A stretch of DNA of 64,000 nt from an uncultured bacterium (GTDB taxonomy: Bacteria; Acidobacteriota; Aminicenantia; Aminicenantales; Saccharicenantaceae): positions 62,001 through 126,000 of the forward strand of contig CALEUG010000004.1 in assembly GCA_937920515.1 (NCBI GenBank), given 5' to 3'. The position numbers and the translations under genes are program-made. Below the pieces are notes generated by a model that was not told where the DNA came from, did no database searches, and worked only from the letters and a program-made list of their open reading frames with translations. Every line of letters begins with the position of its first letter. The stretch's first letter is position 1. Below, piece after piece: positions 39,635 through 50,051 of this stretch.

Positions 39635-41578
39635 TTATTCCACCGGCAGCTTTATGGTGAATTCTGTCCCCTCGCCTACCCGGCTGCTGACTTCGATCGT
39701 TCCGTTGTGCCTCTTGATCACCCCATAGGCCATGGCCAGGCCCAGGCCGGTTCCCTTGCCCTTTTCCTTGGTGGTGAAGAAGGGTTCAAAAATTCTTTTG
39801 AGGTTTTCCTCGCTGATGCCAATGCCGGTGTCGGCTACCCGGACAACCACCTGGTTATGTTCCCGGTCATAAGAGGTGGATATGGTTAACCTTCCGCCCT
39901 CGGGCATGGCATCGGCGGCGTTAACCGCCAGGTTGTTGATAACCGAGCGGAACTCGTCGGCGTCTACTTTAACCAGCGGGAGATTCGGGTCCAGGTTCTT
40001 TACTATTTTTACGTTTTGAAAGTTAACGTGTTTTTCCAGCAGGTCCAGCACTTCTTCGATCAGGATATTCAGGTTGGCCTCCATCCTCTCCGGCTTGTAG
40101 TCCCGGGCAAAATCCAGCAAGCCCCGGACAATCTTGCGGCAGCGCAGCGTTTCTTCCCTGATGGTTCTTAAATCTTCTTCGTATGGAGTACCAGTCAGCT
40201 CTTCCAGCAGCAGGCTGCTGTAGGTCAGAATTCCGGTCAGCGGGTTGTTAATCTCATGGGCAATGCCCGAAGCCAGCCGGCCGACCGAGGCCAGCTTTTC
40301 CGAGCGGAGAATGGTTTTTTCGGCCAGCTCTTTCAGCCGGCGGTCCCGGTCCTCGATGGCCCGGACCATTTCATTAAAATGTTCTTCGACTTCCCGGATT
40401 TCGAGGCTCTCGTCGGGAGAGATCTCCAGCAGATGATAATTACCCCTGGCAATCTCAGCCGTGGCCTCAATCATCCGGTTTATGGGCCGGGTGTAAAGGT
40501 TGACCAGGTGGGTCGATATATAAATGGCAATCCCTGTCATCAGGAAAATGAGCAAAAAATAAAGCATGGCCGTCCGTCTCAGGATGCCGGCAAACTTGGC
40601 CTCCAGGATGCCCACGTAGAGCATGCCCACCGGCTGGTTTTCGATATCGGTCAGTCGGGTGTAGCCTGAAAGATAATAATCGTTGACCACAAAGGCCCGG
40701 CCCAGCCAGTCCCGGCCCCGTTCGTACACCTGGCGGAAGACCTCTTCCGAGACCAGGGTGCCCACTGCCCGCCGGCCGTTGCGGTCAACCACATTGGTGG
40801 CCACCCGGACGTCATCGATGAAGATGGTAATGGTGCCGACGTCCTTGCCCTTTATTTTTTCTTCCTTGAAAATCAGGTTCTTGAACCGGTCGACAAAGCG
40901 GTCGTTATTATTGAGCAGCACGGCTGCATAAAGCACTCCCACCAGGCGGGAGCCATGAAATATGGGAGAAACGGTTTTCAAGACCAGGCCTCTCTCTTCC
41001 ATCTCACGTCTCTGGGCCCTGGCCCTGGGTGTGGGAACAATGTCGATAAGAGTTCTTACGGCCAGGTCCGGTCCTTCATTCTTGATATTTTCATAACCCA
41101 GGATGCCCGTTCCGGCGGCCGGCTTCCTGTTGCTCAGAACCCACTGAATGTACTTGTAATGGCTGACGCTGTCGCCGTAGGCCTCAAAATTATTTGCCCT
41201 GACCAGGATGGTGCCGTCCGGCCGGACCACGTTAACGATGTCAAAGCCGAACTCCTGCTTTATCTGGACCAGCTTGCCAAACAGGTATTCCCGGTTGCCC
41301 GCGGCCGTGGCGTTTACAATTTCCGAAGTCCGGGACAGATATTCAACTATCCCGGCCCGGTTCCGGATTTCTTCCTGATAGAGGTTGCTGATGGCCTTCA
41401 GGCTGTTTCTGACATTATCGTAGGCTTCCCTTATAACATTCCGGTTGATAGAATTGACCCCGAGGTAGATGGACAGAGCACCCATCAGAAAGACAATCGT
41501 CAGCAGGCCGAAAATCAGCTTGAAGCGGAGGCTGGACCTCAGCGAATCAAGCTTCCTGAAGAACTCCTCAAGTTTCAT
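39635..41578 (-). CDS. Sensor histidine kinase with extracytoplasmic Cache-like domain and HAMP
   Basis: N-terminal TM, sensor, [60 protein letters not shown]. Confidence 0.93.
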   Translation of the reverse strand: MKLEEFFRKLDSLRSSLRFKLIFGLLTIVFLMGALSIYLGVNSINRNVIREAYDNVRNSLKAISNLYQEEIRNRAGIVEYLSRTSEIVNATAAGNREYLFGKLVQIKQEFGFDIVNVVRPDGTILVRANNFEAYGDSVSHYKYIQWVLSNRKPAAGTGILGYENIKNEGPDLAVRTLIDIVPTPRARAQRREMEERGLVLKTVSPIFHGSRLVGVLYAAVLLNNNDRFVDRFKNLIFKEEKIKGKDVGTITIFIDDVRVATNVVDRNGRRAVGTLVSEEVFRQVYERGRDWLGRAFVVNDYYLSGYTRLTDIENQPVGMLYVGILEAKFAGILRRTAMLYFLLIFLMTGIAIYISTHLVNLYTRPINRMIEATAEIARGNYHLLEISPDESLEIREVEEHFNEMVRAIEDRDRRLKELAEKTILRSEKLASVGRLASGIAHEINNPLTGILTYSSLLLEELTGTPYEEDLRTIREETLRCRKIVRGLLDFARDYKPERMEANLNILIEEVLDLLEKHVNFQNVKIVKNLDPNLPLVKVDADEFRSVINNLAVNAADAMPEGGRLTISTSYDREHNQVVVRVADTGIGISEENLKRIFEPFFTTKEKGKGTGLGLAMAYGVIKRHNGTIEVSSRVGEGTEFTIKLPVE

Positions 41579-41985
41579 TTTTTGCTTTCCAGATTTCTGG
41601 AGATTTTTTCCAGGAGTTCTTCCACTGCCACCGGCTTGGTCAAGAACTCATTGCGGCCGGGCAGAAAGCTCTCTTCCTGGTCGAGAGAAAACCTGGAATT
41701 GGTGACCTGGTCAATGGCTGTCAGGATGATGATGGGAATATCCTTGAAATCCCGGTACTTTGAATCTGACCGGTCGCTCCTGATTTTATAGACCGCTTCA
41801 AAACCGGCGGTATCGGTCTCCATCATTACATCCAGGATGACCAGGTCCGGTTTAACCTCCAGCAGCTTCTTCAACCCTTCGTTTCCGCTGTGGGCCACTT
41901 CCACTTCATAACCCTGGTAACGGAGAACCTGGCCCAGACTTTCGGTCAGGTCGCGGTCGTCGTCCACCAGCAGAATCCTGGCCAT
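41575..41985 (-). CDS. Response regulator (stand-alone receiver)
   Basis: MARILLVDDDRDLTESLGQVLRYQGYEVEVAHSGNEGL...DLVILDVMM. Confidence 0.92.
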   Translation of the reverse strand: MARILLVDDDRDLTESLGQVLRYQGYEVEVAHSGNEGLKKLLEVKPDLVILDVMMETDTAGFEAVYKIRSDRSDSKYRDFKDIPIIILTAIDQVTNSRFSLDQEESFLPGRNEFLTKPVAVEELLEKISRNLESKK

Positions 41986-41986
41986 T

Positions 41987-42553
41987 TCATTTCCTCCCTG
42001 AATCCAGGCGATCATCCTCTTCGCCCAGCAACTTATAGATGACATTGTTCACTTCGAAAAGCCTGGCCTGGCGGTACATGTCAACCGGGAACTCCATCTG
42101 CTTGAGCTCGACCGGCGCTACTTTCTTTTCAACCAGTCCCAGGGCCAGGGCCACCCCGTAGATGATGGCTTCCGGCCGCGGTGGACAGCCCGGTACGAAA
42201 TAATGAACCGGGATGGCTTTCTCCCCGCCGCCGGTTACGTTATAAGTATCATACCAGCAACCGCCCCCGATGGCGCAGGACCCGATGGCAAAAACCAGCT
42301 TGGGGGCCGGCACTGCCTGGTAGGCCTTTTTGACCAGGGGCAGAGTGGGCCTGGTCACCGCACCCGACAGCAGGATGGCGTCAGCCTGGCGGGGAGAACC
42401 CACCAGCCTGATGCCGAATCTTTCCACGTCGTAGTATGGCGTCAGGATGTTCAGGATCTCTATATCGCAGCCGTTGCAGGCCCCGCTGTTGCAGTGGTAA
42501 ACCCAGACGGAGCGACGGAAGGCCCTGCCGGCCAGCTTTTTTAATACGGTCAT
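41987..42553 (-). CDS. Group 4 [NiFe] hydrogenase small subunit (NuoB/EchC-like)
   Basis: CNSGACNGCDIEIL; AIGSCAIGGG; VPGCPPRPEAIIYGV. Confidence 0.92.
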   Translation of the reverse strand: MTVLKKLAGRAFRRSVWVYHCNSGACNGCDIEILNILTPYYDVERFGIRLVGSPRQADAILLSGAVTRPTLPLVKKAYQAVPAPKLVFAIGSCAIGGGCWYDTYNVTGGGEKAIPVHYFVPGCPPRPEAIIYGVALALGLVEKKVAPVELKQMEFPVDMYRQARLFEVNNVIYKLLGEEDDRLDSGRK

Positions 42554-43107
42554 TTATCCAACCTCCCGGGTCTTTCGTAGCCAATGGTTTTCTCCAGCTC
42601 TTCCGGAGAAAAATCAGCTGTGCTCCTTTGAATTACCTTCCTTACTTCCAGGGAATCGTACCGGTAGCCGAGCCGGCTCAGCCTGTCAATGTAATTCTTT
42701 ATCTCCAGGTCATAGCAGCGGCCGCAGCGCTGGCAGGTCATCATGAACAGCTCGATGGTCTGGGTAATGTCCTGGCGGTTGTCGGTGGCCAGCTCAAACC
42801 TGTCGCTCATGGTGATGGCCTTCTCCGGGCAGAGGTCGGCGCAACGCCCGCAGTAGGTGCAGCGGGAAGAATCGTAAAGCAGGATCCTGACCTCCTGGCA
42901 GATATCCCTCAGAAAAATGGTCCTGGCCGGGCAGTGGTTGGCGCAACCGGCACAGCCTATGCACTTGGCGTGGTCCCAGACGGGCTGCCCCCGGAAGTCC
43001 TCAGGGGCGGGCCGAGATTCAAAAGGATAACGGAGCGTGACCACACCGGCCCTGAAGGAAATAGCCAGTTGCTTGATCTTATTCCACAGCCACATCTCAG
43101 GCTTCAC
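42550..43107 (-). CDS. 4Fe-4S ferredoxin-like hydrogenase subunit (NuoI/EchF-like)
   Basis: CIGCAGCANHCPARTI; CTYCGRCADLCPEKAI. Confidence 0.9.
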   Translation of the reverse strand: MKPEMWLWNKIKQLAISFRAGVVTLRYPFESRPAPEDFRGQPVWDHAKCIGCAGCANHCPARTIFLRDICQEVRILLYDSSRCTYCGRCADLCPEKAITMSDRFELATDNRQDITQTIELFMMTCQRCGRCYDLEIKNYIDRLSRLGYRYDSLEVRKVIQRSTADFSPEELEKTIGYERPGRLDK

Positions 43108-43128
43108 CTTTCATACGGGCCCCCTGCC

Positions 43129-44028
43129 TTACCATCCCTTGACTCTCAGACCAACCGCTAACAGCGAAAGCATCACCAGCCCGGCATAAAATTTAAGGGC
43201 CTGGTCCATGCGGAAACGGGGATGGGTGGCCCCCACCACTGAAATCAACACGAATAACACAAGGACGAGACCAGTCTGGATCACCAGGTTCAGGACCGGG
43301 CCTTCCGGTAGCAAGAATCCAAGGAAGCCGACCACGAAAAGCCAGCTGTAAAACATCCTTTTCAGGTTAAGGGTATATCGGAAAAGGGCATAATTCGGCC
43401 CGCTGTATTCCACGTAAGGCCCTTCCAGGATTTCCACCTCGGCTTCCGGAATATCAAAGGGCTGCCTGGAAACAAAGGCCTGAAGGGCTACGAGATAAAC
43501 CGCCATCATCAAGAAATAAGAAAACCCCCTGGTGGCCGAAACCCCTGCTGTTGCCGGTAACAGGCTGAGGCTACCAGAGCTGACCACACCCAGAATCAGG
43601 GTCATGGCCAGGACCGGTTCCAGCATAATTATTGTCATCATTTCGCGGCTGGCCCCCACACTGGCAAAGGGATTGCCGCTGGCCAGGGCTCCGATTAAAA
43701 TTGAAAAACCACTCAGGGTGAGAAAATAAATCAGGGTCATCAGGTCCGAACTATGGGCCAGGAAACTGCTCCACCCGGCCAGGGGCAGCAGGGCGACGGC
43801 CGAGAGAACGGAGGCAAAAGCCAGCAACGGGGCCAGCCTGAAAACCGGGTGTCCGGCGGCATTCAGGTTTTCCTTCCCCAGAAGCTTTAAAAGGTCAAGA
43901 TAGGGCTGGTAGAGGGGCGGCCCCTGCCTCGACTGAATTCTGGCCGTCACCTTCCTCATCACCCCTTCCAGAAAGGGAGCCAGGGCCAGGAAATAAATCA
44001 GGTTAATAACTACGGCCGTCGCATTCAT
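43129..44028 (-). CDS. Membrane hydrogenase subunit (NuoH/HycD-like)
   Basis: VTARIQSRQGPPLYQPYLDLLKLLGKENL; FDIPEAEVEILEGPYVEYSGPNYALFRYTLNLK. Confidence 0.93.
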   Translation of the reverse strand: MNATAVVINLIYFLALAPFLEGVMRKVTARIQSRQGPPLYQPYLDLLKLLGKENLNAAGHPVFRLAPLLAFASVLSAVALLPLAGWSSFLAHSSDLMTLIYFLTLSGFSILIGALASGNPFASVGASREMMTIIMLEPVLAMTLILGVVSSGSLSLLPATAGVSATRGFSYFLMMAVYLVALQAFVSRQPFDIPEAEVEILEGPYVEYSGPNYALFRYTLNLKRMFYSWLFVVGFLGFLLPEGPVLNLVIQTGLVLVLFVLISVVGATHPRFRMDQALKFYAGLVMLSLLAVGLRVKGW

Positions 44029-45716
44029 TTTCCAGACCTCTTTTGCCGGGAAATGCTTTCCAGTTCCTGCCTGGACAACAGCCTGGCCTGTCCGGAGCTT
44101 CTCTCCACCACCAGGACCCGGTCGGTGCAGGAAATGCAGGGGTCAATGGAGCCTACTATAATCGGGAAATCGGCCAGCTTGTTGTTCAACAGCATGGCGG
44201 GAACCGCCTGCAGGTTGGGGTAAGTCGGCGCCCTGACCCGCCATCGCCCGGGCCGGTTATCTTCGCCGGTCAGGACGTAATGCACGGCCTCGCCCCTGGG
44301 AGCTTCGACCAGCGACAGCCCCTGGCGGCCGGGCGGTATGGGGCCTTCCAGGTCAACCGATAGCGGTTCGTTTCTCGGAAGCCTTTCCAGCTTGTCCAGG
44401 CACTGGTTGATAATTCTTATGGCCTGGTAGACTTCCTTCAGCCTGACCACCAGCGTTCCCCAGACATCGCAGGAGTCGGCCACCGGCACCTCAAATTCCA
44501 CCTCATCGTAGGCTGCGTATGGATGATCCCGGCGGGCGTCAATGGACAATCCCCTGGCCCGGGCCACCGGCCCTACCAGATTCCACTTCACCGCTTCTTC
44601 CGGGGAAAGATATCCCACCCCCCTGGTCCTCTTATGGATGGTCCGGTCCTTGAGGATGGCTTTTTCCAGGGACAGCATTTCTCTTTCAACTTCCCTGAGA
44701 ACGACCCTGATGTCCTGCGACCTGTCCTGGTTTATATCACGGCGGACCCCGCCGATTATCACCATTCCGTAGGTCTTACGGTTCCCGGTCAGCCTCTCCG
44801 CCAACCACATTATTTTTTCCCGGATTCTCCAGGCCTGCATGAAGACCGTATCGAAGCCAATCAGGTGCCCGGCCACCCCTATCCACAGCAGGTGAGAGTG
44901 GAGCCTTTCCAGTTCCAGGGCTACCATCCGGATAAACTCGGCCCGCCTGGAAATCCTTATCCCGGCAGCCGCTTCCACCGCCTGGGCGTAGTTGACCGAA
45001 TGCACCGAGCCGCAGATGCCGCAGATTCTCTCAGCCACAAAGGGAATGTCGTTATAGGTCAGCTCGGTCTGGGCCAGTTTCTCGATTCCCCGGTGGGTCA
45101 TAAAACCTCGATACTCACAACCCTTGATATCCTCTCCATCAACGTATACCGAAAAATGGGCCGGCTCATGCAGGCTGGCGTGAAAGGGACCGAAGGGAAC
45201 TATGGATGTGCCCGGCGGGGCTTCTTCCAGCCGGAAGGCTACCTCTTCAGCCGCCGGCGGCATCAGGTCGTGAGGAACCTCCTGGCGCAAGGGATATATC
45301 CCCGTCGGCCAGTCATCGGATAGCACCAGGCGTTTGGAGTTGGGATTGTTCCTGAACTTTAACCCGAGGAGGTCCTGGTATTCCCTCTCCGACCAGCCGG
45401 CTCCAGGAATAAACGGCGTTAATGAATCGAATTCCGGGTCGTCTCCAGGAGCAAAAGTCCTGATGGCAACCAGGAGAGAATCTTTATCAAAGGCGAATGT
45501 ATGCACCAGGGCAAATCCCGGGCCGCTCTTTCTGGCGTCATAGCCAACTCCCACCTGGTAGCGGGCACCCCGGTTCATCAGGCCGGCCGCGGCTGTAACC
45601 AGCGCCTCCCTTTTCAGGTCGACAAAAATACGACCCGGGGCGGTGGCCTCCGCAGAAATGAGATTACCGCCGAGTTCTTTTCTTAACCAGAGAACGAGTT
45701 CCTCTGCCCGGCTCAT
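44025..45716 (-). CDS. Group 4 [NiFe] hydrogenase large subunit (NuoC-NuoD fusion, HycE-like)
   Basis: Both NiFe motifs retained: RICGICGSVHS and DPCISCTDR; N-terminal NuoC-like domain. Confidence 0.94.
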   Translation of the reverse strand: MSRAEELVLWLRKELGGNLISAEATAPGRIFVDLKREALVTAAAGLMNRGARYQVGVGYDARKSGPGFALVHTFAFDKDSLLVAIRTFAPGDDPEFDSLTPFIPGAGWSEREYQDLLGLKFRNNPNSKRLVLSDDWPTGIYPLRQEVPHDLMPPAAEEVAFRLEEAPPGTSIVPFGPFHASLHEPAHFSVYVDGEDIKGCEYRGFMTHRGIEKLAQTELTYNDIPFVAERICGICGSVHSVNYAQAVEAAAGIRISRRAEFIRMVALELERLHSHLLWIGVAGHLIGFDTVFMQAWRIREKIMWLAERLTGNRKTYGMVIIGGVRRDINQDRSQDIRVVLREVEREMLSLEKAILKDRTIHKRTRGVGYLSPEEAVKWNLVGPVARARGLSIDARRDHPYAAYDEVEFEVPVADSCDVWGTLVVRLKEVYQAIRIINQCLDKLERLPRNEPLSVDLEGPIPPGRQGLSLVEAPRGEAVHYVLTGEDNRPGRWRVRAPTYPNLQAVPAMLLNNKLADFPIIVGSIDPCISCTDRVLVVERSSGQARLLSRQELESISRQKRSGK

Positions 45717-47608
45717 AAGCTCACCCCTTTTCCCTCGCCTGGAACAGAACCAGCCAATTCTTCATCATCAACCACCATGTTTTTATTGGCACCAGTCCAC
45801 CGGAAAAATTTTTTCAGGTCGGAAAACATGTTGCGGTCGGCATAAACGTTATTTTCATTAAGGTCCTGGTAGCCGCACAGCCAGACCGGAACTCTGACTT
45901 CCTTAGCTCCGGCCGACTGCCTCAGCCATCGGGCCAGGAGAGTCAGAACCAGGAGCAGAACCAGCATGGCCAGCGGGGCGGCCGCGGCCAGCAAAGCCGG
46001 ACCTTCCAGAATCTGGATGCCAGTCAGGTTCGTTCCCGGAATTTCGGCCGATGAGCCGGCCAAAAGAAAACCGTCGGTGGTCACAAGACTGCGGCCGATG
46101 AGCCGGAGGTAGAGCCCTGGCAGGAAAGCCTGGCTCAGGCAGAAAGCTACCAGGAAAAATTCCGGCACCAGAAGAGAAGCCGGCACTTCCTTGACATCTT
46201 TTTTCAATTTCCAGCTGGCCCCGGCCGAGGTGAAAGCCAGGCCGAAAAACTTGACATAGCAGGCTAAGGTAAAAGCAGCCGTAAACAGGGCTACTATCCC
46301 GGCCAGGGTTAATAGCAGGCTATCCTTACCGGCCAGGAAATTACCGGCAATCATCAACCACTTGCTGACAAAACCGCTGGAGGCCGGCATGCCGGCGATG
46401 GAATACGAAGCCAGGGCTGCCAGAATTCCGGTTAGAGGCATTACCGGGAGGAGCCCACCCAGGCGGTTCAGGTCCCGGGTTCCCGTGGCGTAGAGCAAAC
46501 TCCCGCCGGTCAGGAAAAGAAGGCCCTTAAAAATTCCGTGGTTAAGGCTGTGGTAAACGGCACCGGTGAAGATAACCCCGGCCAGGGAAATGGCCAGGGG
46601 AGAACCGGAATTCCAGGCCAGCAGGCTGCTGCCCAGGGCAAACACGATGTAGCCCACCTGGCCTATAGAGCTATAAGCCAGGAGCCTGAGATAATCGCTC
46701 TGCTTGATGGCCTGCACCGTTCCGATAAAAAGGGTCAGGGTTCCTGCTGCAACCAGCACCTGCCCCCACAGGCCGGGGTCGAAGCCGTCCCCGGCTCCCC
46801 GGGCCACAAAGAAAAAGATTCGTATCAGCCCGAAGACTCCGGTTTTTTCCAGAATGCCGGCCAGCAGGGCTGAAACTGGCGGAGAGGCCGTCGAATAGGC
46901 CCCCGGTATCCAGAGCTGTCCGAGCGGAAAGAGGCCCGTCTTGAGCCCGAAGCCCAGGAGAAGAAGTCCGAAGAACACGGCGGCGGCTGCTGGCCCCGAG
47001 CCGGACAATTTTTCCCCGACAGTGGCCAGAGAATCGCCAAAACGATAACCGTCGGCCAGGAAAGCGGCGCCGGTTATCAGCAACCAGGCTGATTCCATGA
47101 AGGCCAGGTAGACCAGGGCCGGCCTGGTTGAAACCGCTGCCGGCCTGCCCCACCTGACCAGAAGATACGAGGAAACCGCCATCAGTTGCCAGGCCAGGGC
47201 AAAACCCGGGCCCAGGTCGTCAACGGTCAGCAGGCCAACCAGGCCCGCGACGAAAACGGGCAGGGCCAGGTAAACTTTCTGCAGTGTTTCAGCTTCGGTT
47301 TTTTCGTAATAACCATAGGCAAACAGGGTGGCGCTTAGTACCAGCACCGAAAGGAGGATCAGAAAAAGGGCCGAGAGTCCGTCGAGCAAGACCGGGATAT
47401 GAAGACCGGCGATTTTTATCTCCAGTTCAACCGGATGGCCACCGCCCAGAACCATGACTCCCTGCCAGGCCAGGAAAAAACAGCTCAAGGAGATTAAGAT
47501 GGTTCCGGCCAGGCGGACCGGCCTGGCTTTTTTCCCCAGAAATATGGTCACCAGAAAAGAAAGCAGCAGGCTTAAAAGGCCAGGCCAGAAACCATCATTT
47601 CCGGTCAT
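45713..47608 (-). CDS. Proton-translocating antiporter-like subunit (NuoL/HyfB-like)
   Basis: YDYLRLLAYSSIGQVGY-type signature (QSDYLRLLAYSSIGQVGYIVFALG), SLNHGIFKGLLFLTGGSLLYATGTRDLNRLGGL. Confidence 0.92.
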   Translation of the reverse strand: MTGNDGFWPGLLSLLLSFLVTIFLGKKARPVRLAGTILISLSCFFLAWQGVMVLGGGHPVELEIKIAGLHIPVLLDGLSALFLILLSVLVLSATLFAYGYYEKTEAETLQKVYLALPVFVAGLVGLLTVDDLGPGFALAWQLMAVSSYLLVRWGRPAAVSTRPALVYLAFMESAWLLITGAAFLADGYRFGDSLATVGEKLSGSGPAAAAVFFGLLLLGFGLKTGLFPLGQLWIPGAYSTASPPVSALLAGILEKTGVFGLIRIFFFVARGAGDGFDPGLWGQVLVAAGTLTLFIGTVQAIKQSDYLRLLAYSSIGQVGYIVFALGSSLLAWNSGSPLAISLAGVIFTGAVYHSLNHGIFKGLLFLTGGSLLYATGTRDLNRLGGLLPVMPLTGILAALASYSIAGMPASSGFVSKWLMIAGNFLAGKDSLLLTLAGIVALFTAAFTLACYVKFFGLAFTSAGASWKLKKDVKEVPASLLVPEFFLVAFCLSQAFLPGLYLRLIGRSLVTTDGFLLAGSSAEIPGTNLTGIQILEGPALLAAAAPLAMLVLLLVLTLLARWLRQSAGAKEVRVPVWLCGYQDLNENNVYADRNMFSDLKKFFRWTGANKNMVVDDEELAGSVPGEGKGVSL

Positions 47609-48161
47609 ACGCTTTTCTCCTTTTTTTCTTTTTGCTCTTCCTGGCTGGCCTCAGCTCATTCGCTTCGTCCCTTATGAGTGTTTCCGCCAGAGAAAGGAGT
47701 TCAGTCGCCGCCCGCCTGACCACAGGCGACAGACCCCGGCCGAACTCCATGGACTCCGGCACCACTCCAAGCAAATAGACATTTTTTCCTGTCTCTTCAA
47801 TAACCCTGGCCGTCAGATGCAGCGAGAGCTTGTGAGTGGAAGCTATCTGGCCCACTTCTTCCAGTGCCGCCAGGGGCCCCAGAACCACCGTCCCCGGCGG
47901 AGCTTCCAGAATAACAGCATCGACGAAAACCACGCAGCTGACATCCATCCTGGAGATGGGGAAGGCGTAGTTTTCCGGTACATCCTCAACCGTCATCAGG
48001 TTTTCTTCCGGGAGGAGGGCCTTTTCTCTAAGCCTCTCTATAAAGAAAGGGCCGAAACCGTCGTCGCCGCGCAGATTATTGCCGATGCCGACCAGACAGG
48101 TCTTTCCGGTCAGAATTTTCCGCAACAGCTCCATATGTTCCATCTTAAATCTGCTCTCCAA
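47595..48161 (-). CDS. Hydrogenase maturation protease
   Basis: KTCLVGIGNNLRGDDGFGPFFIERLRE; VFVDAVILEAPPGTVVLGPL. Confidence 0.9.
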   Translation of the reverse strand: MESRFKMEHMELLRKILTGKTCLVGIGNNLRGDDGFGPFFIERLREKALLPEENLMTVEDVPENYAFPISRMDVSCVVFVDAVILEAPPGTVVLGPLAALEEVGQIASTHKLSLHLTARVIEETGKNVYLLGVVPESMEFGRGLSPVVRRAATELLSLAETLIRDEANELRPARKSKKKKRRKAYDRK

Positions 48162-48993
48162 GGGTTCTTATCTGCTTGTAGGTATAAACCGGGCCGTCGA
48201 CACAGACCAGGGTCCGGCCGATGGCACAGTGCTGGCATTTTCCGAGGCCGCACTTCATGTGCCTTTCCAGGGTGGAATAGATGTTCTGCTCTTTTATTCC
48301 TTTCAGCTTCAACTCCCTGATAACGGCGTTGAACATCACCGGAGGACCGCAGACAAAAGCCACGGTGTTCTCGGCCGGCAGGCTGAGCCCGGCCACCAGC
48401 TGGTTGACAAAACCAACCTGGCCGTTCCAGCCTGGCTCCGGCCGGTCGATGGTAAAGTAGGTCTCAAAATCCCGGGTGGCCTGCCACTCCCGGATGGAAT
48501 CCTTGTACATCAGGTCCCTGGACGTCCTGGCACCATAGACCAGGATCAATCGGCCAAAATCCGACCGATGCTGAAGGACGTGGATGATGGAGGACCGAAG
48601 CGGAATCAAACCGATTCCCCCGGCCACGTAAACGAGATTCTTGCCCTTGATCTCTTCAAAAGGGAAGCCGTTGCCGAACGGCCCCCGTATGCCGATCCTG
48701 TCTCCCGGCTGGAGCTCGTGCAGGGCCGAGGTTACCCTGCCCACTTTCCTGACCGAGATATGCTTCCGGTCATTCTCGGGGCTGAAGGGTAAAGAAACGG
48801 CAAACTCCCCGGCCCCGAAGACCGTGCACATGATGAACTGGCCGGACCGGATTTTGAAGGCCTGTTCTATTTCTGGCCGGTCAAAGGTGAAATAAAAGGT
48901 CCTGACCTCAGCAATTTCCTCGCGGATGTCGGTCACGGTGGCCACTTCCGGCACGGTTATGATCGGAACCAGCTTTTTCTCCATGTCCCTCAT
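48145..48993 (-). CDS. FAD/NAD(P)-binding oxidoreductase, HydG/PyrK-like
   Basis: GRLILVYGARTSRDLMYKD; AFVCGPPVMFNAVIREL; HMKCGLGKCQHCAIG...VC 2Fe-2S motif. Confidence 0.92.
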   Translation of the reverse strand: MRDMEKKLVPIITVPEVATVTDIREEIAEVRTFYFTFDRPEIEQAFKIRSGQFIMCTVFGAGEFAVSLPFSPENDRKHISVRKVGRVTSALHELQPGDRIGIRGPFGNGFPFEEIKGKNLVYVAGGIGLIPLRSSIIHVLQHRSDFGRLILVYGARTSRDLMYKDSIREWQATRDFETYFTIDRPEPGWNGQVGFVNQLVAGLSLPAENTVAFVCGPPVMFNAVIRELKLKGIKEQNIYSTLERHMKCGLGKCQHCAIGRTLVCVDGPVYTYKQIRTLGEQI

Positions 48994-50048
48994 TCTCCGG
49001 TTATTTCTCTCCGGATATAGGTCACCACGTTGGGCAAACCGATATCTCCAGGGCAGACCCGGGCACAGCGACCGCAGCCAACGCAGCCCGGACGCAGGTA
49101 CTTCTTGGACTGGGAATAAGACAGCTTGCAGAAAAACCTCTTGTTGCGCCGGTCTTCCACCGGTTTCCTGGGGTTATGGTCACCGGCCATTTTGGTGTAG
49201 CCTTCAAACGAGCAGGAATCCCAGGTGCGGACCCGGTCGGTCGCTCCCCCCATCCGGTTGACATCCTCCACGTTGAAACAGGAACAGGTGGGACAGACAA
49301 AAGAACAGGCGCCGCATTCAAAGCACTGGTTGCCGATGTATTCCCAGACTTCCGGTTTGATAAAACCGGTGGTCAGGCGGTTGGTGGCCCGGGATATCCA
49401 GGCCTTATTTTCCAGGGCAAAGTTATCAAAGGAAGAAACTGATTCATCGATAATCTTTTTCCGGCGGGCCATTGCTTCTGGTCCGGCTTCCTGCAGACCG
49501 ATTTCCTCCACCAGCCTCTGCCCCTTCCTGGAACCGACCAGCACCAGGTAACCCTGCCCGGTAAAGGTCAGGTCCAGGTCAAACCCTTCCCTGGCTGCCG
49601 GTCCGCTATCGGTGCAAACGCAAAAACACTGGGGAAAGGGCCGGACGCAGGTGTTGGATATCAGGAATAACTTCTGGCGGTGCTCCAGATAAACTTCATC
49701 CACGAACTCCTGCCCGAGAAAAAACCGGTCAAGGCAGAGAATCCCGGTAAGGTCGCAGGCCCGCAGGCCGATTAAAGCTTTGGGCTGGAGTTTATCGATT
49801 TTCTCTATGGTCACCTTTCGTGATTGTCTTTCATACAGGTATTTGATTATCTCTTCATACTGGGGGAACAGAACGTATTTCGGGGGATTGTAGGGAATGG
49901 CCGCCTGCAGGTCGAGCCGGGACAGGAGATTCAGCCGGTCAAAAATCACTTCGCCCGAGACTTCATCCCGCCGCGGTCCGTAGACTGCATAGTCTTCAGC
50001 CAGCCTGTCTACCAGCAAACTCACCTTATCCCCGGACAGCCAGTACAT
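48990..50048 (-). CDS. 4Fe-4S dicluster protein, HydB-like (sulfhydrogenase beta)
   Basis: CFECGACSFVCPTCSCFNVEDV...WDSCSFEGYTKMAGDHNPR...CVGCGRCARVCP. Confidence 0.9.
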   Translation of the reverse strand: MYWLSGDKVSLLVDRLAEDYAVYGPRRDEVSGEVIFDRLNLLSRLDLQAAIPYNPPKYVLFPQYEEIIKYLYERQSRKVTIEKIDKLQPKALIGLRACDLTGILCLDRFFLGQEFVDEVYLEHRQKLFLISNTCVRPFPQCFCVCTDSGPAAREGFDLDLTFTGQGYLVLVGSRKGQRLVEEIGLQEAGPEAMARRKKIIDESVSSFDNFALENKAWISRATNRLTTGFIKPEVWEYIGNQCFECGACSFVCPTCSCFNVEDVNRMGGATDRVRTWDSCSFEGYTKMAGDHNPRKPVEDRRNKRFFCKLSYSQSKKYLRPGCVGCGRCARVCPGDIGLPNVVTYIRREITGE

Positions 50049-50051
50049 AAC